Origin: Flavobacterium sp.
GTDB taxonomy: Bacteria; Bacteroidota; Bacteroidia; Flavobacteriales; Flavobacteriaceae
DNA length: 64,000 nt
NCBI GenBank assembly: GCA_016721735.1
Contig: JADKHM010000002.1
Coordinates: 248,001-312,000 of the forward strand
Direction: 5' to 3'
Part shown: positions 17,437-25,689 of the stretch, piece by piece
Numbering within the stretch: the first letter of the stretch is position 1
How the letters are laid out: every line of letters begins with the position of its first letter
Position numbers and translations under genes: made by a program
The notes under the pieces: model-generated
What the model was told of the DNA's origin: nothing
Databases searched by the model: none
The model's input: the letters and a program-made list of their open reading frames with translations, nothing else

Positions 17437-17610
17437 GCCCTAGCCTAGATGGCAATGGCATCCTTTTGCGCCATGACTTATTTCTTGGTCAGACACAGAC
17501 TTACTAGCGCAAAAGATTACCTCACAATATTATAATTTTTAATTTGTGTTCGGTCAATTCGCTCCGCTCGGGTTTAATGAACAGCTGGAACAAGCTCCTA
17601 AAAAACACCT
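17437..17610 (+). repeat. Intergenic palindromic element, copy F (interrupted)
   Basis: The 5' half GCCCTAGCCTAGATGGCAAT, GGCATCCTTTTGCGC and a stem closing with GCGCAAAAGATTACC are recognisable. The expected 3' end, ACAGCTGGAACAAGCTCC followed by TAAAAAAC, appears only after roughly 65 additional bases. Those bases include a segment TCAATTCGCTCCGCTCGGGT whose close relative is inside copy E. The element is therefore split or expanded. Confidence 0.7.
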
Positions 17611-17666
17611 CTAATAAAAATCAAAATACAATTCAACTTAACGTTCAAAATACGAGATTGAATTCT

Positions 17667-17674
17667 TACCTTTG
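17667..17674 (+). promoter_or_regulatory. -7 promoter box of the glycosyltransferase gene
   Basis: TACCTTTG fits TAnnTTTG, 29 bases before the ATG at 17704. No clear -33 element was seen. Confidence 0.55.
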
Positions 17675-17703
17675 CACACGTTTTAAAAAACCAAATTGGT
17701 ACT

Positions 17704-18810
17704 ATGTTGACTTTCTTATTTTATTTTTTTGTTGGTATTGTTGCACTTCAATTGTTTTACTATGTCGTGGTTTTTGGAAAATTTTCTTTTGTTGCATGTG
17801 CCAAAAACAACCCAAAGAAAATTCCCATTTCGGTGATTGTTTGCGCTAAAAACGAAGAGGAAAACGTGGCTAAGTTCATCCCACTATTAGCGGAGCAAGA
17901 TTATCCTGATTTTGAAATTATACTGATAGATGACGCTTCAAGCGATACTACACTCGACATTTTTGAAGAATTCGAAAAACAATATTCCAACGTTCGTCTA
18001 GTAAAAGTAGTCAATAATGAAGCTTTTTGGGGCAACAAGAAATTTGCGCTGACCCTCGGAATCAAAGCAGCGAAAAAAGAATATTTGTTGTTTACAGACG
18101 CAGATTGCTATCCGACTTCCAAAAATTGGATAAAGGAAATGAGCTCCAACTTTACCGCGCAAAAAACCATTGTTTTGGGATATGGCGCCTACGAAAAAAT
18201 AGCGGGATCGTTTCTAAATAAACTCATTCGTTTTGAAACACTATTGACAGCAGTAAGCTATTTTTCTTGGTCAAAAATGGGTCATCCCTACATGGGCGTA
18301 GGACGTAATATGGCGTATAAAAAGGAAGAGTTTTTTAATGTCAACGGATTTATCGAACATATGAAAATCCGATCTGGCGACGATGATTTATTCATCAATC
18401 AAGCGGCAAAAGGAAGCAATACCACGATTTGCTGCACACCGGATAGCTTCACCTATTCAAGACCAAAAACAACTTTTAAGGAGTGGTTTACGCAGAAAAG
18501 ACGACACATTACAACCGCAACGCATTATAAAGGATTTGATAAGATGCAATTGGGTTGCTTTCATTTTTCGCAATTGTTCTTTTTCATTTTGCCGTCTGTA
18601 CTTTTAGCTTTTCAATTTCAGTGGATTATAGTAACTAGTTTGATTGGTTTCCGTTACCTTTTCGTCTGGATTTCCCTCGGATTTTCCGCAGGTAAGCTAA
18701 AAGAAAAAGATGTGATGTATTGGTTCCCCATTCTCGAAATGATGCTGCTCTTTACCCAAATGAATATTTTTATTACTAATATTGTCTCCAAACCGGTACA
18801 TTGGAAATAA
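17704..18810 (+). CDS. Family 2 glycosyltransferase, membrane-anchored
   Basis: A 368-residue GT2 (GT-A fold) enzyme that should transfer a sugar from a nucleotide donor, probably onto a lipid or envelope polymer. An N-terminal membrane helix (about 3-25) precedes the catalytic domain: PISVIVCAKNEEENV near 41-55, IDDASSD near 75-81, the DxD motif TDAD at 131-134, and QKRRH (about 263-267) in the place of the (Q/R)xxRW motif. Two or three hydrophobic segments close the C-terminus (from about 285). It overlaps the sigma factor gene by 10 bases, so the two are co-expressed. The acceptor is unknown. Confidence 0.9.
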   Translation: MLTFLFYFFVGIVALQLFYYVVVFGKFSFVACAKNNPKKIPISVIVCAKNEEENVAKFIPLLAEQDYPDFEIILIDDASSDTTLDIFEEFEKQYSNVRLVKVVNNEAFWGNKKFALTLGIKAAKKEYLLFTDADCYPTSKNWIKEMSSNFTAQKTIVLGYGAYEKIAGSFLNKLIRFETLLTAVSYFSWSKMGHPYMGVGRNMAYKKEEFFNVNGFIEHMKIRSGDDDLFINQAAKGSNTTICCTPDSFTYSRPKTTFKEWFTQKRRHITTATHYKGFDKMQLGCFHFSQLFFFILPSVLLAFQFQWIIVTSLIGFRYLFVWISLGFSAGKLKEKDVMYWFPILEMMLLFTQMNIFITNIVSKPVHWK

Positions 18811-19352
18811 CAAAAAATATCGACCTAGCCAAGCAAGGAGACCAAGTAGCCTTTACGTTTCTATTGGATCATTATTGGAATGAAGTATACGGATTTATGC
18901 TCAAACGCACCGAAAACGAGACCGATGCCGAAGATATCACCATCGAAACCTTCGCAAAAGCCTTCGATAAAATTGCCACTTACAACCCCGAATTTCAATT
19001 CAACACTTGGCTCATCGCCATTGCTAAGAACGTGCATATCGATATGCTTCGCAAAAGAAAGTCGTCGCTATTTGTAGACTATTCCGACGAAAATGACTAC
19101 CACGCCTACAACATCGCGGACACGGCGCCTTCCGCAGAAGACAAGATTATTACCGAACAAAATCTATCGCAATTGCTCCGCTACATCAAAGAGCTAAAGC
19201 CGCATTATCAGGAAGTCATTCAGTTGCGCTATTTTCAAGAAATGAGCTATCAAGAAATTGCTGATGAAGTGGGTGAACCGCTAAATAATATCAAAATCAA
19301 ACTGCTTCGCGCTAAGAAATTATTGGCGGAAATTATCGAGAACAAACGTTAA
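18801..19352 (+). CDS. RNA polymerase sigma factor, sigma-70/ECF type
   Basis: A 183-residue sigma factor with region 2 (GDQVAFTFLLDHYWNEVYGF, DAEDITIETFAKAFDKI) and region 4 (LKPHYQEVIQLRYFQEMSYQ, then EIADEVG) and no region 3, as in ECF sigmas. The start is a TTG overlapping the glycosyltransferase stop codon (TTGGAAATAA), so translation is coupled. No anti-sigma gene is adjacent, which sets it apart from the FecI/FecR pair at 44 kb. Target promoters are unknown. Confidence 0.9.
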   Translation: MEITKNIDLAKQGDQVAFTFLLDHYWNEVYGFMLKRTENETDAEDITIETFAKAFDKIATYNPEFQFNTWLIAIAKNVHIDMLRKRKSSLFVDYSDENDYHAYNIADTAPSAEDKIITEQNLSQLLRYIKELKPHYQEVIQLRYFQEMSYQEIADEVGEPLNNIKIKLLRAKKLLAEIIENKR

Positions 19353-19373
19353 TTCGAAAGTTCCTTTTTTTTC

Positions 19374-19522
19374 TTTTAGGAGCCATTTCCCGCCATCCGT
19401 TCCCAAACTTTTTATCCTGAACTCGTTTCAGGATCTATTCAAAAATAGTAAGGAATCTGCTAAAGATCCTGAAACGAGTTCAGCATAAAAAGGTTTTCCT
19501 CTCCTGTCGGGGCTAGGGCTCT
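19374..19522 (-). repeat. Intergenic palindromic element, copy B
   Basis: On the minus strand it reads GCCCTAGCCCCGACAGG, then CCTTTTTATGCTGAACTCGT as one stem arm, the matching arm ACGAGTTCAGGATAAAAAG, and a 3' end TGGCGGGAAATGGCTCCTAA. Ends match copies A and C. The stem uses a GATCCTGAAACGAGTTCAG sequence, while copy C has a diverged version. It fills half of the gap before the TonB gene. Confidence 0.82.
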
Positions 19523-19660
19523 CCACTATAATTGGAACAGCATACCAAACCAAAAGAATAGACCCGAACCCGACTTCACAATATTTCCTTAACTCTTTGC
19601 GTTGTAAAAAAAAGACGACACTATGAGAGAATAAATACGTAACCAATAAACTTTTGAATT

Positions 19661-20476
19661 ATGTCAAAATTTAGTATTTATTCCAAATCATGGATGGACC
19701 TCGTATTTGAAAACAAAAACCAAAACTATGGTGCTTTTCAATTGCGTCAAAAGAGCGACGAAACCACCTTGTTAGCTTTTTGTTTAGGATTGACTGTCGT
19801 AGCCATGCTGCTTACTATCCCAATGTTGATTAGTAGTTTCAAAACAAATTCCGAAGAGGTTGTTCCCACCTATGACAATCTTATTCTAAAGGTTACGAAT
19901 TTACGACCAACGCCACCGCAAGTTCCTAAAAAGGCGTTGCTGCCAATCAAAAAAAGTGAACCTAAGAAGGAACCAAAACAGGAAAATCTGGCTAACCCAG
20001 AAATAGTGAAGCCGCAAAACGTCACTACCGAAAACAGTACACCAACCAGCAATACGTCTAATACAACGCCAACCGATGATGGAAAAGGCGGCAAAGAAGG
20101 CGTTCCAGCAAACGGCGAAGGTGAAAAAGGCAAAAGCACGATTAGCCAGGAAATTCCAGAAGACGATCTCAACACCACAGTTACTGTAGATAAATTACCC
20201 GAATTTCCCGGTGGTCTAGACGCATTTTATACTTACGTCGGCGAAAAGTTTGAAGCCTATGATGTCGACAAAACTACCACAGTCTACCTCTCGTTTGTAA
20301 TCGAAAAAGACGGCAGCATGACAGACATTAAGGTGCTCCGAAGCGCCACTCCAAGTATAGACAGAGAAGCCATTAGAGTGCTAAAATCCCTTCGCACCAA
20401 ATGGAAACCTGGAGTAAAAGATGGGCAAAACGTCAGAACTTTATATCGCCTCCCAATAAAAGTCAAAAAGCTATAA
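19661..20476 (+). CDS. Energy transducer TonB family protein
   Basis: A 271-residue protein that would span the periplasm and pass proton-motive-force energy to outer-membrane receptors. It has a cytoplasmic N-terminus (FSIYSKSWMDLVFENKNQNY, typical of Bacteroidetes TonB), one membrane helix (about 37-60), a Pro/Lys- then Thr/Gly-rich periplasmic linker (about 75-170), and a C-terminal TonB domain with LPEFPGGLDAFYTYVGEKF and VEKDGSMTDIKVLRS-like strands ending RTLYRLPIKVKKL. No exbB/exbD is adjacent. It could serve the TonB receptor at 45.6 kb, but nothing links them directly. Confidence 0.93.
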   Translation: MSKFSIYSKSWMDLVFENKNQNYGAFQLRQKSDETTLLAFCLGLTVVAMLLTIPMLISSFKTNSEEVVPTYDNLILKVTNLRPTPPQVPKKALLPIKKSEPKKEPKQENLANPEIVKPQNVTTENSTPTSNTSNTTPTDDGKGGKEGVPANGEGEKGKSTISQEIPEDDLNTTVTVDKLPEFPGGLDAFYTYVGEKFEAYDVDKTTTVYLSFVIEKDGSMTDIKVLRSATPSIDREAIRVLKSLRTKWKPGVKDGQNVRTLYRLPIKVKKL

Positions 20477-20477
20477 A

Positions 20478-20513
20478 CAAAAAAAGCAGCATTTTCATGC
20501 TGCTTTTTTTTAG
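20478..20513. terminator. Bidirectional terminator between tonB-like and phnA-like genes
   Basis: Stem AAGCAGCAT / ATGCTGCTT flanked by A and T runs on both sides, between two converging genes only 33 bases apart. Confidence 0.92.
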
Positions 20514-20719
20514 GCTTTCTTCACGAATTCGGTTCTCAAGACCATCGCGGTTTTATTAACACGACAATCTATTTCCGCTGGATCATCAGTAAGACGAATA
20601 TTCTTCACCATCGTTCCTCTTTTGATTACATCAGACGATCCTCGAACTTTTAAATCTTTGATTACTGTTACTGAATCTCCGTCGTTTAGGAGATTACCAT
20701 TACTGTCTTTTACTTCCAT
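20510..20719 (-). CDS. PhnA/YjdM C-terminal domain protein, short form
   Basis: A 69-residue protein matching only the C-terminal half of PhnA/YjdM proteins: KDSNGNLLNDGDSVTVIKDL, then KVRGSSDVIKRGT and IDCRVNKTAMVLRTEFVKK. The N-terminal zinc ribbon of full-length PhnA is absent and there is no room for it because the M48 stop is 1 base upstream. The name 'alkylphosphonate utilization' is historical and should not be taken as a function. It is co-transcribed with the M48 peptidase. Confidence 0.85.
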   Translation of the reverse strand: MEVKDSNGNLLNDGDSVTVIKDLKVRGSSDVIKRGTMVKNIRLTDDPAEIDCRVNKTAMVLRTEFVKKA

Positions 20720-20720
20720 C

Positions 20721-21578
20721 TTATTTTTTTTTCTTTTTAGGCGTTTTTTTCTTTGTAGTTGTTTTCTTCGTAGTAGTCTTTGCCGTTTGTTTTACATAAG
20801 GCTTATACAAACCATCAGTCTCTGCACGTTCCTTGGCCTTTTCAGCGCGCTCCTTAGCGTCAGGATGCGAACTCATCATCTTCGTTATGAATGATGAATC
20901 TTGACCTTCACTCATTTTCGCCAAGATCAAAAATGCAGATTCAACCGCATTGACATTATAGCCGTTTCTTTTCATAAAATCATACGAAAACATATCTGCC
21001 TCAGACTCCTGCTTTCTGCTGTGCTTGCTGTCTAAAAGTGCATTGGCAATTTTTCCCAACTGACCGTCAGTGACTGCCGCTACTTTATCAGATTGAGAAG
21101 CTGCAGCATCAATCAACGCTTCTTTTTGATAAGCCGCTTTCATCGCATCTCTCGAATCATGATTGGCAACGTGACCGATTTCGTGACCAATTACAGCCAA
21201 TAATTCGTTATCATCCATAATATCCATCAAGCCTGAAAAAACGCGAACGCTTCCGTCTGCAGTGGCAAATGCATTCACATCTTTTACCAAATAAACTTTA
21301 TAATTTAGTGACAATCCATCTTCCGCAGAATGTTTGCCGAATACTTTATTCAATCGAACACTATAAGGATCTTTTGGTCCAGCCACGGTGTTTTCAGTAT
21401 CCATCTTATCAACCGCTTGTTTAGATAAAGCAGCAGCATCTGCGTCAGTAAACATAAAACCGCTCAAACCTTTTTGAACTGCTCCCAAAGCTCTTTCACC
21501 TAAGTTAATTTGTGCATTTGCAGTATTAAAATTTACCATTGTTAGGGCAACAACCAATGCTATTAATGTGTTCTTCAT
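20721..21578 (-). CDS. M48 family metallopeptidase, exported
   Basis: Zinc peptidase of 285 residues with a signal peptide (MKNTLIALVVALTMVNFNTA, cut near NAQ). The zinc site HEIGH is at 132-136 and the third ligand is the Glu in ESEADMFSYD (about 200), the normal M48 arrangement for BepA/LoiP-type periplasmic peptidases. Those act in outer-membrane protein quality control; the same role here is inference. The C-terminus is an unusual Lys/Thr-rich tail of about 25 residues. It is first of a two-gene operon with the PhnA-like gene. Confidence 0.92.
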   Translation of the reverse strand: MKNTLIALVVALTMVNFNTANAQINLGERALGAVQKGLSGFMFTDADAAALSKQAVDKMDTENTVAGPKDPYSVRLNKVFGKHSAEDGLSLNYKVYLVKDVNAFATADGSVRVFSGLMDIMDDNELLAVIGHEIGHVANHDSRDAMKAAYQKEALIDAAASQSDKVAAVTDGQLGKIANALLDSKHSRKQESEADMFSYDFMKRNGYNVNAVESAFLILAKMSEGQDSSFITKMMSSHPDAKERAEKAKERAETDGLYKPYVKQTAKTTTKKTTTKKKTPKKKKK

Positions 21579-21605
21579 TTTTACTTTTTTTTGAATTTTC
21601 GACTA

Positions 21606-21613
21606 CAAATATA
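21606..21613 (-). promoter_or_regulatory. -7 promoter box of the M48 gene
   Basis: TATATTTG on the minus strand fits TAnnTTTG, 27 bases upstream of the M48 ATG. Confidence 0.5.
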
Positions 21614-21687
21614 ACAACTTCACGAGAATTGGATTCTTAAAACCCAGAATATTGCAATCCCATGAACTTATTTATTCCCATTTTTAA

Positions 21688-21695
21688 TACATTTG
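21688..21695 (+). promoter_or_regulatory. -7 promoter box of the MFS gene
   Basis: TACATTTG fits TAnnTTTG and lies 20 bases before the ATG at 21716. It falls inside the longer open frame from 21662, which supports the shorter start. Confidence 0.55.
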
Positions 21696-21715
21696 AATTT
21701 ATTGTTGCTACTCCT

Positions 21716-22960
21716 ATGAAACATTTTACAACGCAAGAAAAACTAAAACACTTGCTGGGATTTCCCGTAATCGTTGCCGCCTTAGGCTACTTTGTTGACA
21801 TTTATGATCTACTGCTTTTTGGTATTGTTCGCGTTCCAAGCCTGAAGTCGATGGGTTTAGATGTAGATGTTGCTGGAACCTACATCCTTAGTTTTCAAAT
21901 GACCGGTTTAATTGTAGGCGGCATTCTTTGGGGTATTTTAGGCGATAAAAAAGGCAGACTATCTGTCCTTTTCGGATCTATTTTAGTTTATTCTCTGGCA
22001 AACATTGCCTGTGGATTTCTACCGCAAATGCGTTTTGCAGATCCCGTATTGACTTATGCCGTTTTGAGATTTATTGCAGGCGTTGGTTTAGCAGGTGAAC
22101 TAGGTGCTGGAATCACCTTAGTTTCAGAAACCCTTCCAAAAGAATTGCGTGCGATTGGTACCTCACTCGTCGCAGGATTTGGAATTTTGGGAGCCGTTGT
22201 CGCGCAACTTACCGTTGAATTAGCAGGAAGTTGGACAACGGCCTATTTTATTGGCGGCGCATTAGGTTTGGCGTTATTAGTCTTGCGAATTAGCGTCGCT
22301 GAAAGCGGAATATTTCATGCGGTAAAACAAAATCGTGCGATCAAAAAAGGAAACTTCTTTTCATTCTTTAGCAACAGAACACGTTTGATAAAATACCTAA
22401 AATGCATTGCGATTGGCTTACCGATTTGGTTTTGTATTGGTATTTTGGTTTTGATGGCGAATCAATTTGCTCCTGAAATGGGCATTAAGACCTTGGTTCC
22501 TGGAAAAGCGATTCTTTGGTCGTATCTCTTTGCTTCTATTGGTGATTTTTCTAGTGGATTTATTTCGCATCGCTTGGCATCTAGAAAAAAAACCATGTTT
22601 TTGATGATGGGATTTACCCTTCTTGGGGTGATGTTGTTGTTGTTTAGTGGACCCAAATCTGAAAACATGTACTATTTCTATTGCGCTTGGATTGGACTAG
22701 GCACCGGATTTTGGGCGATGTTCGTAACCGTAGCTGCTGAACAATTCGGAACCAACATCAGAAGTACCGCCGCGACCACAATTCCAAATATGGTGCGAGG
22801 AATGTTGCCTGTGATGTTGCTGGGATTTGACTATTTGAAGAAAACCAATACGGTCATTTTTTCTGCTGCTGTGGTCGGGTTTGTTATTTTTGGCATTGGC
22901 TTTTATGCGATTTATACCATCAAGGAAACCCATAATAGCGATATGAATTTTGTGGAATAA
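21716..22960 (+). CDS. MFS transporter (sugar/metabolite:H+ symporter-like)
   Basis: A 414-residue inner-membrane transporter with about twelve hydrophobic segments. The MFS motif GILGDKKGRL between segments 2 and 3 and a related RLASRKK between segments 8 and 9 are visible. VDIYDLLLFGIVRVPSLKS in segment 1 and ETLPKELRAIGTS after segment 4 resemble the metabolite:H+ symporter group (ShiA/ProP-like). The substrate is not predictable. I start at 21716 because the upstream ATG at 21662 precedes the promoter box. The next gene follows 24 bases later. Confidence 0.88.
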   Translation: MKHFTTQEKLKHLLGFPVIVAALGYFVDIYDLLLFGIVRVPSLKSMGLDVDVAGTYILSFQMTGLIVGGILWGILGDKKGRLSVLFGSILVYSLANIACGFLPQMRFADPVLTYAVLRFIAGVGLAGELGAGITLVSETLPKELRAIGTSLVAGFGILGAVVAQLTVELAGSWTTAYFIGGALGLALLVLRISVAESGIFHAVKQNRAIKKGNFFSFFSNRTRLIKYLKCIAIGLPIWFCIGILVLMANQFAPEMGIKTLVPGKAILWSYLFASIGDFSSGFISHRLASRKKTMFLMMGFTLLGVMLLLFSGPKSENMYYFYCAWIGLGTGFWAMFVTVAAEQFGTNIRSTAATTIPNMVRGMLPVMLLGFDYLKKTNTVIFSAAVVGFVIFGIGFYAIYTIKETHNSDMNFVE

Positions 22961-22984
22961 TAGCAATATTTAAAACAATACAAC

Positions 22985-23479
22985 ATGATTTTTAAAGCTT
23001 CTTTAGATAAGGTAACGCTCTCTCTTACTGTTGGAATTACCATTCTATTCCTTGTCATTGGCATCGGAACTATCTATTTAGAACAAGACGAAAAAAGCGA
23101 TGTACCAATTTATGTCGATGCTTTTTTGTTTTTAATCTACGTCTTGTGCTATGGTCTTAGTCCAAAGTCATACGAAATCAACGAAAAAAGTCTCATCATC
23201 AAAAGGCCATTTAAAGATGTCATCATCGATCGAAGTCAAATAGCCAGCGCAACAGCAGTAGAAAGTAGTGCATTACGATGGTCAGTGCGAACGTTCGGTG
23301 TCGGCGGATTATTTGGCTATTTTGGAAAATTTTGGAATAAGGAATTTGGGGATATGACTTGGTACACATCGCAAAGAAGTCATACGGTTTTGATTACTAC
23401 AAATGATCAGCAAAAAATCATACTGACTCCGGATGAAGAAGTTAACTTCATCAAAGTAGTCATGAATTTGAACAAATAA
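22985..23479 (+). CDS. PH-domain membrane protein, uncharacterised
   Basis: A 164-residue protein with two N-terminal membrane helices (about 12-30 and 43-58) and a bacterial PH-like domain. The strand pattern SYEINEKSLIIKRPFKDVII is followed by DRSQIASATAV and VLITTNDQQKIILTPDEEVN. It resembles the YdbS/YyaB type PH proteins, whose roles are mostly unknown. It is 24 bases after the MFS gene and may be co-transcribed. Repeat copy C follows its stop codon. Confidence 0.75.
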   Translation: MIFKASLDKVTLSLTVGITILFLVIGIGTIYLEQDEKSDVPIYVDAFLFLIYVLCYGLSPKSYEINEKSLIIKRPFKDVIIDRSQIASATAVESSALRWSVRTFGVGGLFGYFGKFWNKEFGDMTWYTSQRSHTVLITTNDQQKIILTPDEEVNFIKVVMNLNK

Positions 23480-23513
23480 CTTTACATAATCTGTTTTTCT
23501 TCCTGTAGCAACT

Positions 23514-23636
23514 GCCCTAGCCCTGATGGCCGCGGCATCCTTTTTATTCTGAACTTGTTTCAGAATCTCGAGATTCTGAAACAAGTTCAGAATAAAAAGA
23601 TATAGCAAACAGCAGGAAAAAGCTCCTAAAAAACAC
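23514..23636 (+). repeat. Intergenic palindromic element, copy C
   Basis: The cleanest copy: GCCCTAGCCCTGATGG, GCGGCATCCTTTTTATTC, then a perfect inverted repeat TGAACTTGTTTCAGAATCT / AGATTCTGAAACAAGTTCA around a CG centre, then AATAAAAAGATATAGC and AGCAGGAAAAAGCTCCTAAA. It lies directly upstream of the lipA promoter. Confidence 0.9.
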
Positions 23637-23671
23637 CACTTCAAAAATCGAAAATGCTAAATCCTATTTCC

Positions 23672-23679
23672 TATCTTTG
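23672..23679 (+). promoter_or_regulatory. -7 promoter box of lipA
   Basis: TATCTTTG fits TAnnTTTG and lies 19 bases before the ATG at 23699. It lies inside the longer open frame starting at 23654, so that start is excluded. Confidence 0.65.
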
Positions 23680-23698
23680 TGCTTCAAAAAATGTGGCT

Positions 23699-24568
23699 AT
23701 GGAAAGTGTTTTAGATAATAATTTACCCGTGGGTAAACCCAAATGGCTAAAAGTAAAATTGCCGATTGGAGAAAAATATACCGAACTTAGAGGCTTGGTG
23801 GATAAGTATCAATTGAATACCATTTGCACCTCTGGAAGTTGCCCGAATATGGGTGAGTGTTGGGGTGAAGGAACCGCAACGTTTATGATTTTGGGAAATA
23901 TTTGCACGCGTTCTTGTGGATTTTGTGGCGTTAAGACAGGTCGACCAGAAACGGTAGATTGGGATGAACCAGAAAAAGTAGCGCGTTCGATTAAGATTAT
24001 GAATATCAAACATGCCGTGATTACTAGTGTTGATCGCGATGATTTGAAAGATGGCGGTTCGATCATTTGGAACGAGACCGTGAAAGCCATTCGACGCATG
24101 AATCCAGAAACGACTTTAGAAACTTTGATTCCGGATTTTCAAGGCAACGAAAGACATTTAGATCGTATCATTGAAGCGAATCCAGAAGTGGTTTCACACA
24201 ACGTAGAAACCGTGCGACGTTTGACACGTGAAGTGCGCATTCAGGCTAAATACGATCGCAGTTTGGAAGTGTTGCGTTATTTGAAAGAAAAAGGAATCAA
24301 CAGAACCAAGTCGGGTATCATGCTCGGATTGGGCGAAACAGAAGAAGAAGTCATTCAAACCATGCAAGATCTTCGCAATGCCAATGTGGATGTCGTAACC
24401 ATCGGGCAATACCTGCAACCCAGCAAAAAACATTTACCAGTCAAAGAATTTATTCGTCCAGAGCAATTTGAAAAATACCAAAAAATTGGTTTGGAAATGG
24501 GCTTCCGTCATGTGGAAAGCGGCGCGTTAGTGCGTTCTTCTTATAAAGCGGCGAAACATATATTGTAA
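23699..24568 (+). CDS. lipA: Lipoyl synthase
   Basis: Radical-SAM enzyme that inserts two sulfurs into octanoyl groups on lipoyl domains of 2-oxoacid dehydrogenases. The 289-residue product has both cluster motifs: auxiliary cluster CTSGSCPNMGEC (Cys43/48/54, CX4CX5C) and SAM cluster CTRSCGFC (Cys69/73/76, CX3CX2C). The C-terminal RSSYKA with the conserved Arg-Ser-Ser that ligates the auxiliary cluster is present near the end. lipB is not nearby. The start is set by the promoter box at 23672. Confidence 0.97.
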   Translation: MESVLDNNLPVGKPKWLKVKLPIGEKYTELRGLVDKYQLNTICTSGSCPNMGECWGEGTATFMILGNICTRSCGFCGVKTGRPETVDWDEPEKVARSIKIMNIKHAVITSVDRDDLKDGGSIIWNETVKAIRRMNPETTLETLIPDFQGNERHLDRIIEANPEVVSHNVETVRRLTREVRIQAKYDRSLEVLRYLKEKGINRTKSGIMLGLGETEEEVIQTMQDLRNANVDVVTIGQYLQPSKKHLPVKEFIRPEQFEKYQKIGLEMGFRHVESGALVRSSYKAAKHIL

Positions 24569-24648
24569 AATGATTTTTAGATTGTTAGACCTTTAGACCG
24601 TAAGCTATAAACTCAGTAACTCGGCCACTCAGCTGCTCAGAAACTCAA

Positions 24649-25647
24649 ATGAAAACACGAATTGCCATTAACGGTTTTGGAAGAATCGGCAGAAGTTTAT
24701 TTCGATTGCTGCTCAATCACCCGTTGATTGAAGTGGTTGCGATTAATGACATTGCCGACAACAAAACCATGTCGCATTTGATTAAGTACGACAGCATTCA
24801 CGGCGTTTTACCATATGATTGTTCGTTTGATGAAAAGTCGATTCTAGTGGATGGCAAACCTTATTTGTTCTTTCACGAGAAGCATATTTCGGATTTAGAT
24901 TGGCGAACATTAGACATCGATTTTGTTATTGAAGCAACTGGAAAATACAAAACTTTTGAAGAAATCAATGCGCATATCATTGCTGGTGCTAAAAAGGTGA
25001 TTTTATCAGCGCCTTCCGAAGTTGATAGCATCAAAACCGTTGTCCTTGGTGTAAATGAACAAATTCTCGACGGCAGCGAAAAAATAATATCCAACGCAAG
25101 TTGTACGACGAATAATGCTGCTCCAATGATTAAAATCATTAGCGAATTGTGCGGGATTGAGCAGGCTTATATCACGACGGTTCACTCTTACACGACCGAT
25201 CAGAGCTTGCATGACCAACCGCATAAAGATTTGCGTCGTGCTCGTGGCGCTAGTCAATCTATTGTTCCTACGACAACGGGCGCAGCCAAAGCATTAACCA
25301 AGATTTTTCCTGAATTTGAAGGTAAAATTGGCGGAAGTGGTATTCGGGTTCCTGTTCCGGATGGCTCGTTGACAGATATTACTTGTTATGTAAAAAGACA
25401 AGTTAGCATTGAGGAAATCAACGAAGCTTTTAAGAAAGCCGCAGAAAATGACTTAAAAGGAATCTTGGCATACACCGAAGACCCGATCGTTTCTGTCGAT
25501 ATTATTGGCAACCGAAATTCCTGTTTATTTGATGCACAATTGACGTCGGTTATTGACAAAATGGTCAAAGTAGTTGGCTGGTACGACAATGAAATCGGCT
25601 ACTCATCAAGAATAATCGACTTGATACTTTACGTTACTGCCAAATAA
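24649..25647 (+). CDS. gap: Glyceraldehyde-3-phosphate dehydrogenase, type I
   Basis: Glycolytic or gluconeogenic enzyme of 332 residues. The NAD-binding INGFGRIGR is at 7-15 and Asp34 follows the second strand, which favours NAD over NADP. The catalytic Cys152 lies in SNASCTTNNAAP, and the His/Arg substrate sites lie in TTVHSYTTDQ and PHKDLRRARGA. ASCTTNNAAP differs from the commonest ASCTTNCLAP. It lies 80 bases after lipA. Confidence 0.93.
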   Translation: MKTRIAINGFGRIGRSLFRLLLNHPLIEVVAINDIADNKTMSHLIKYDSIHGVLPYDCSFDEKSILVDGKPYLFFHEKHISDLDWRTLDIDFVIEATGKYKTFEEINAHIIAGAKKVILSAPSEVDSIKTVVLGVNEQILDGSEKIISNASCTTNNAAPMIKIISELCGIEQAYITTVHSYTTDQSLHDQPHKDLRRARGASQSIVPTTTGAAKALTKIFPEFEGKIGGSGIRVPVPDGSLTDITCYVKRQVSIEEINEAFKKAAENDLKGILAYTEDPIVSVDIIGNRNSCLFDAQLTSVIDKMVKVVGWYDNEIGYSSRIIDLILYVTAK

Positions 25648-25689
25648 TTTACTACATTTAAGCCCTTGAAAAACAATTCATAACCATCT

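Noticed and set aside
16978..17507. Short reading frames within the tandem array
   Set aside because: They simply translate the repeat units, with no start signal or known domain.
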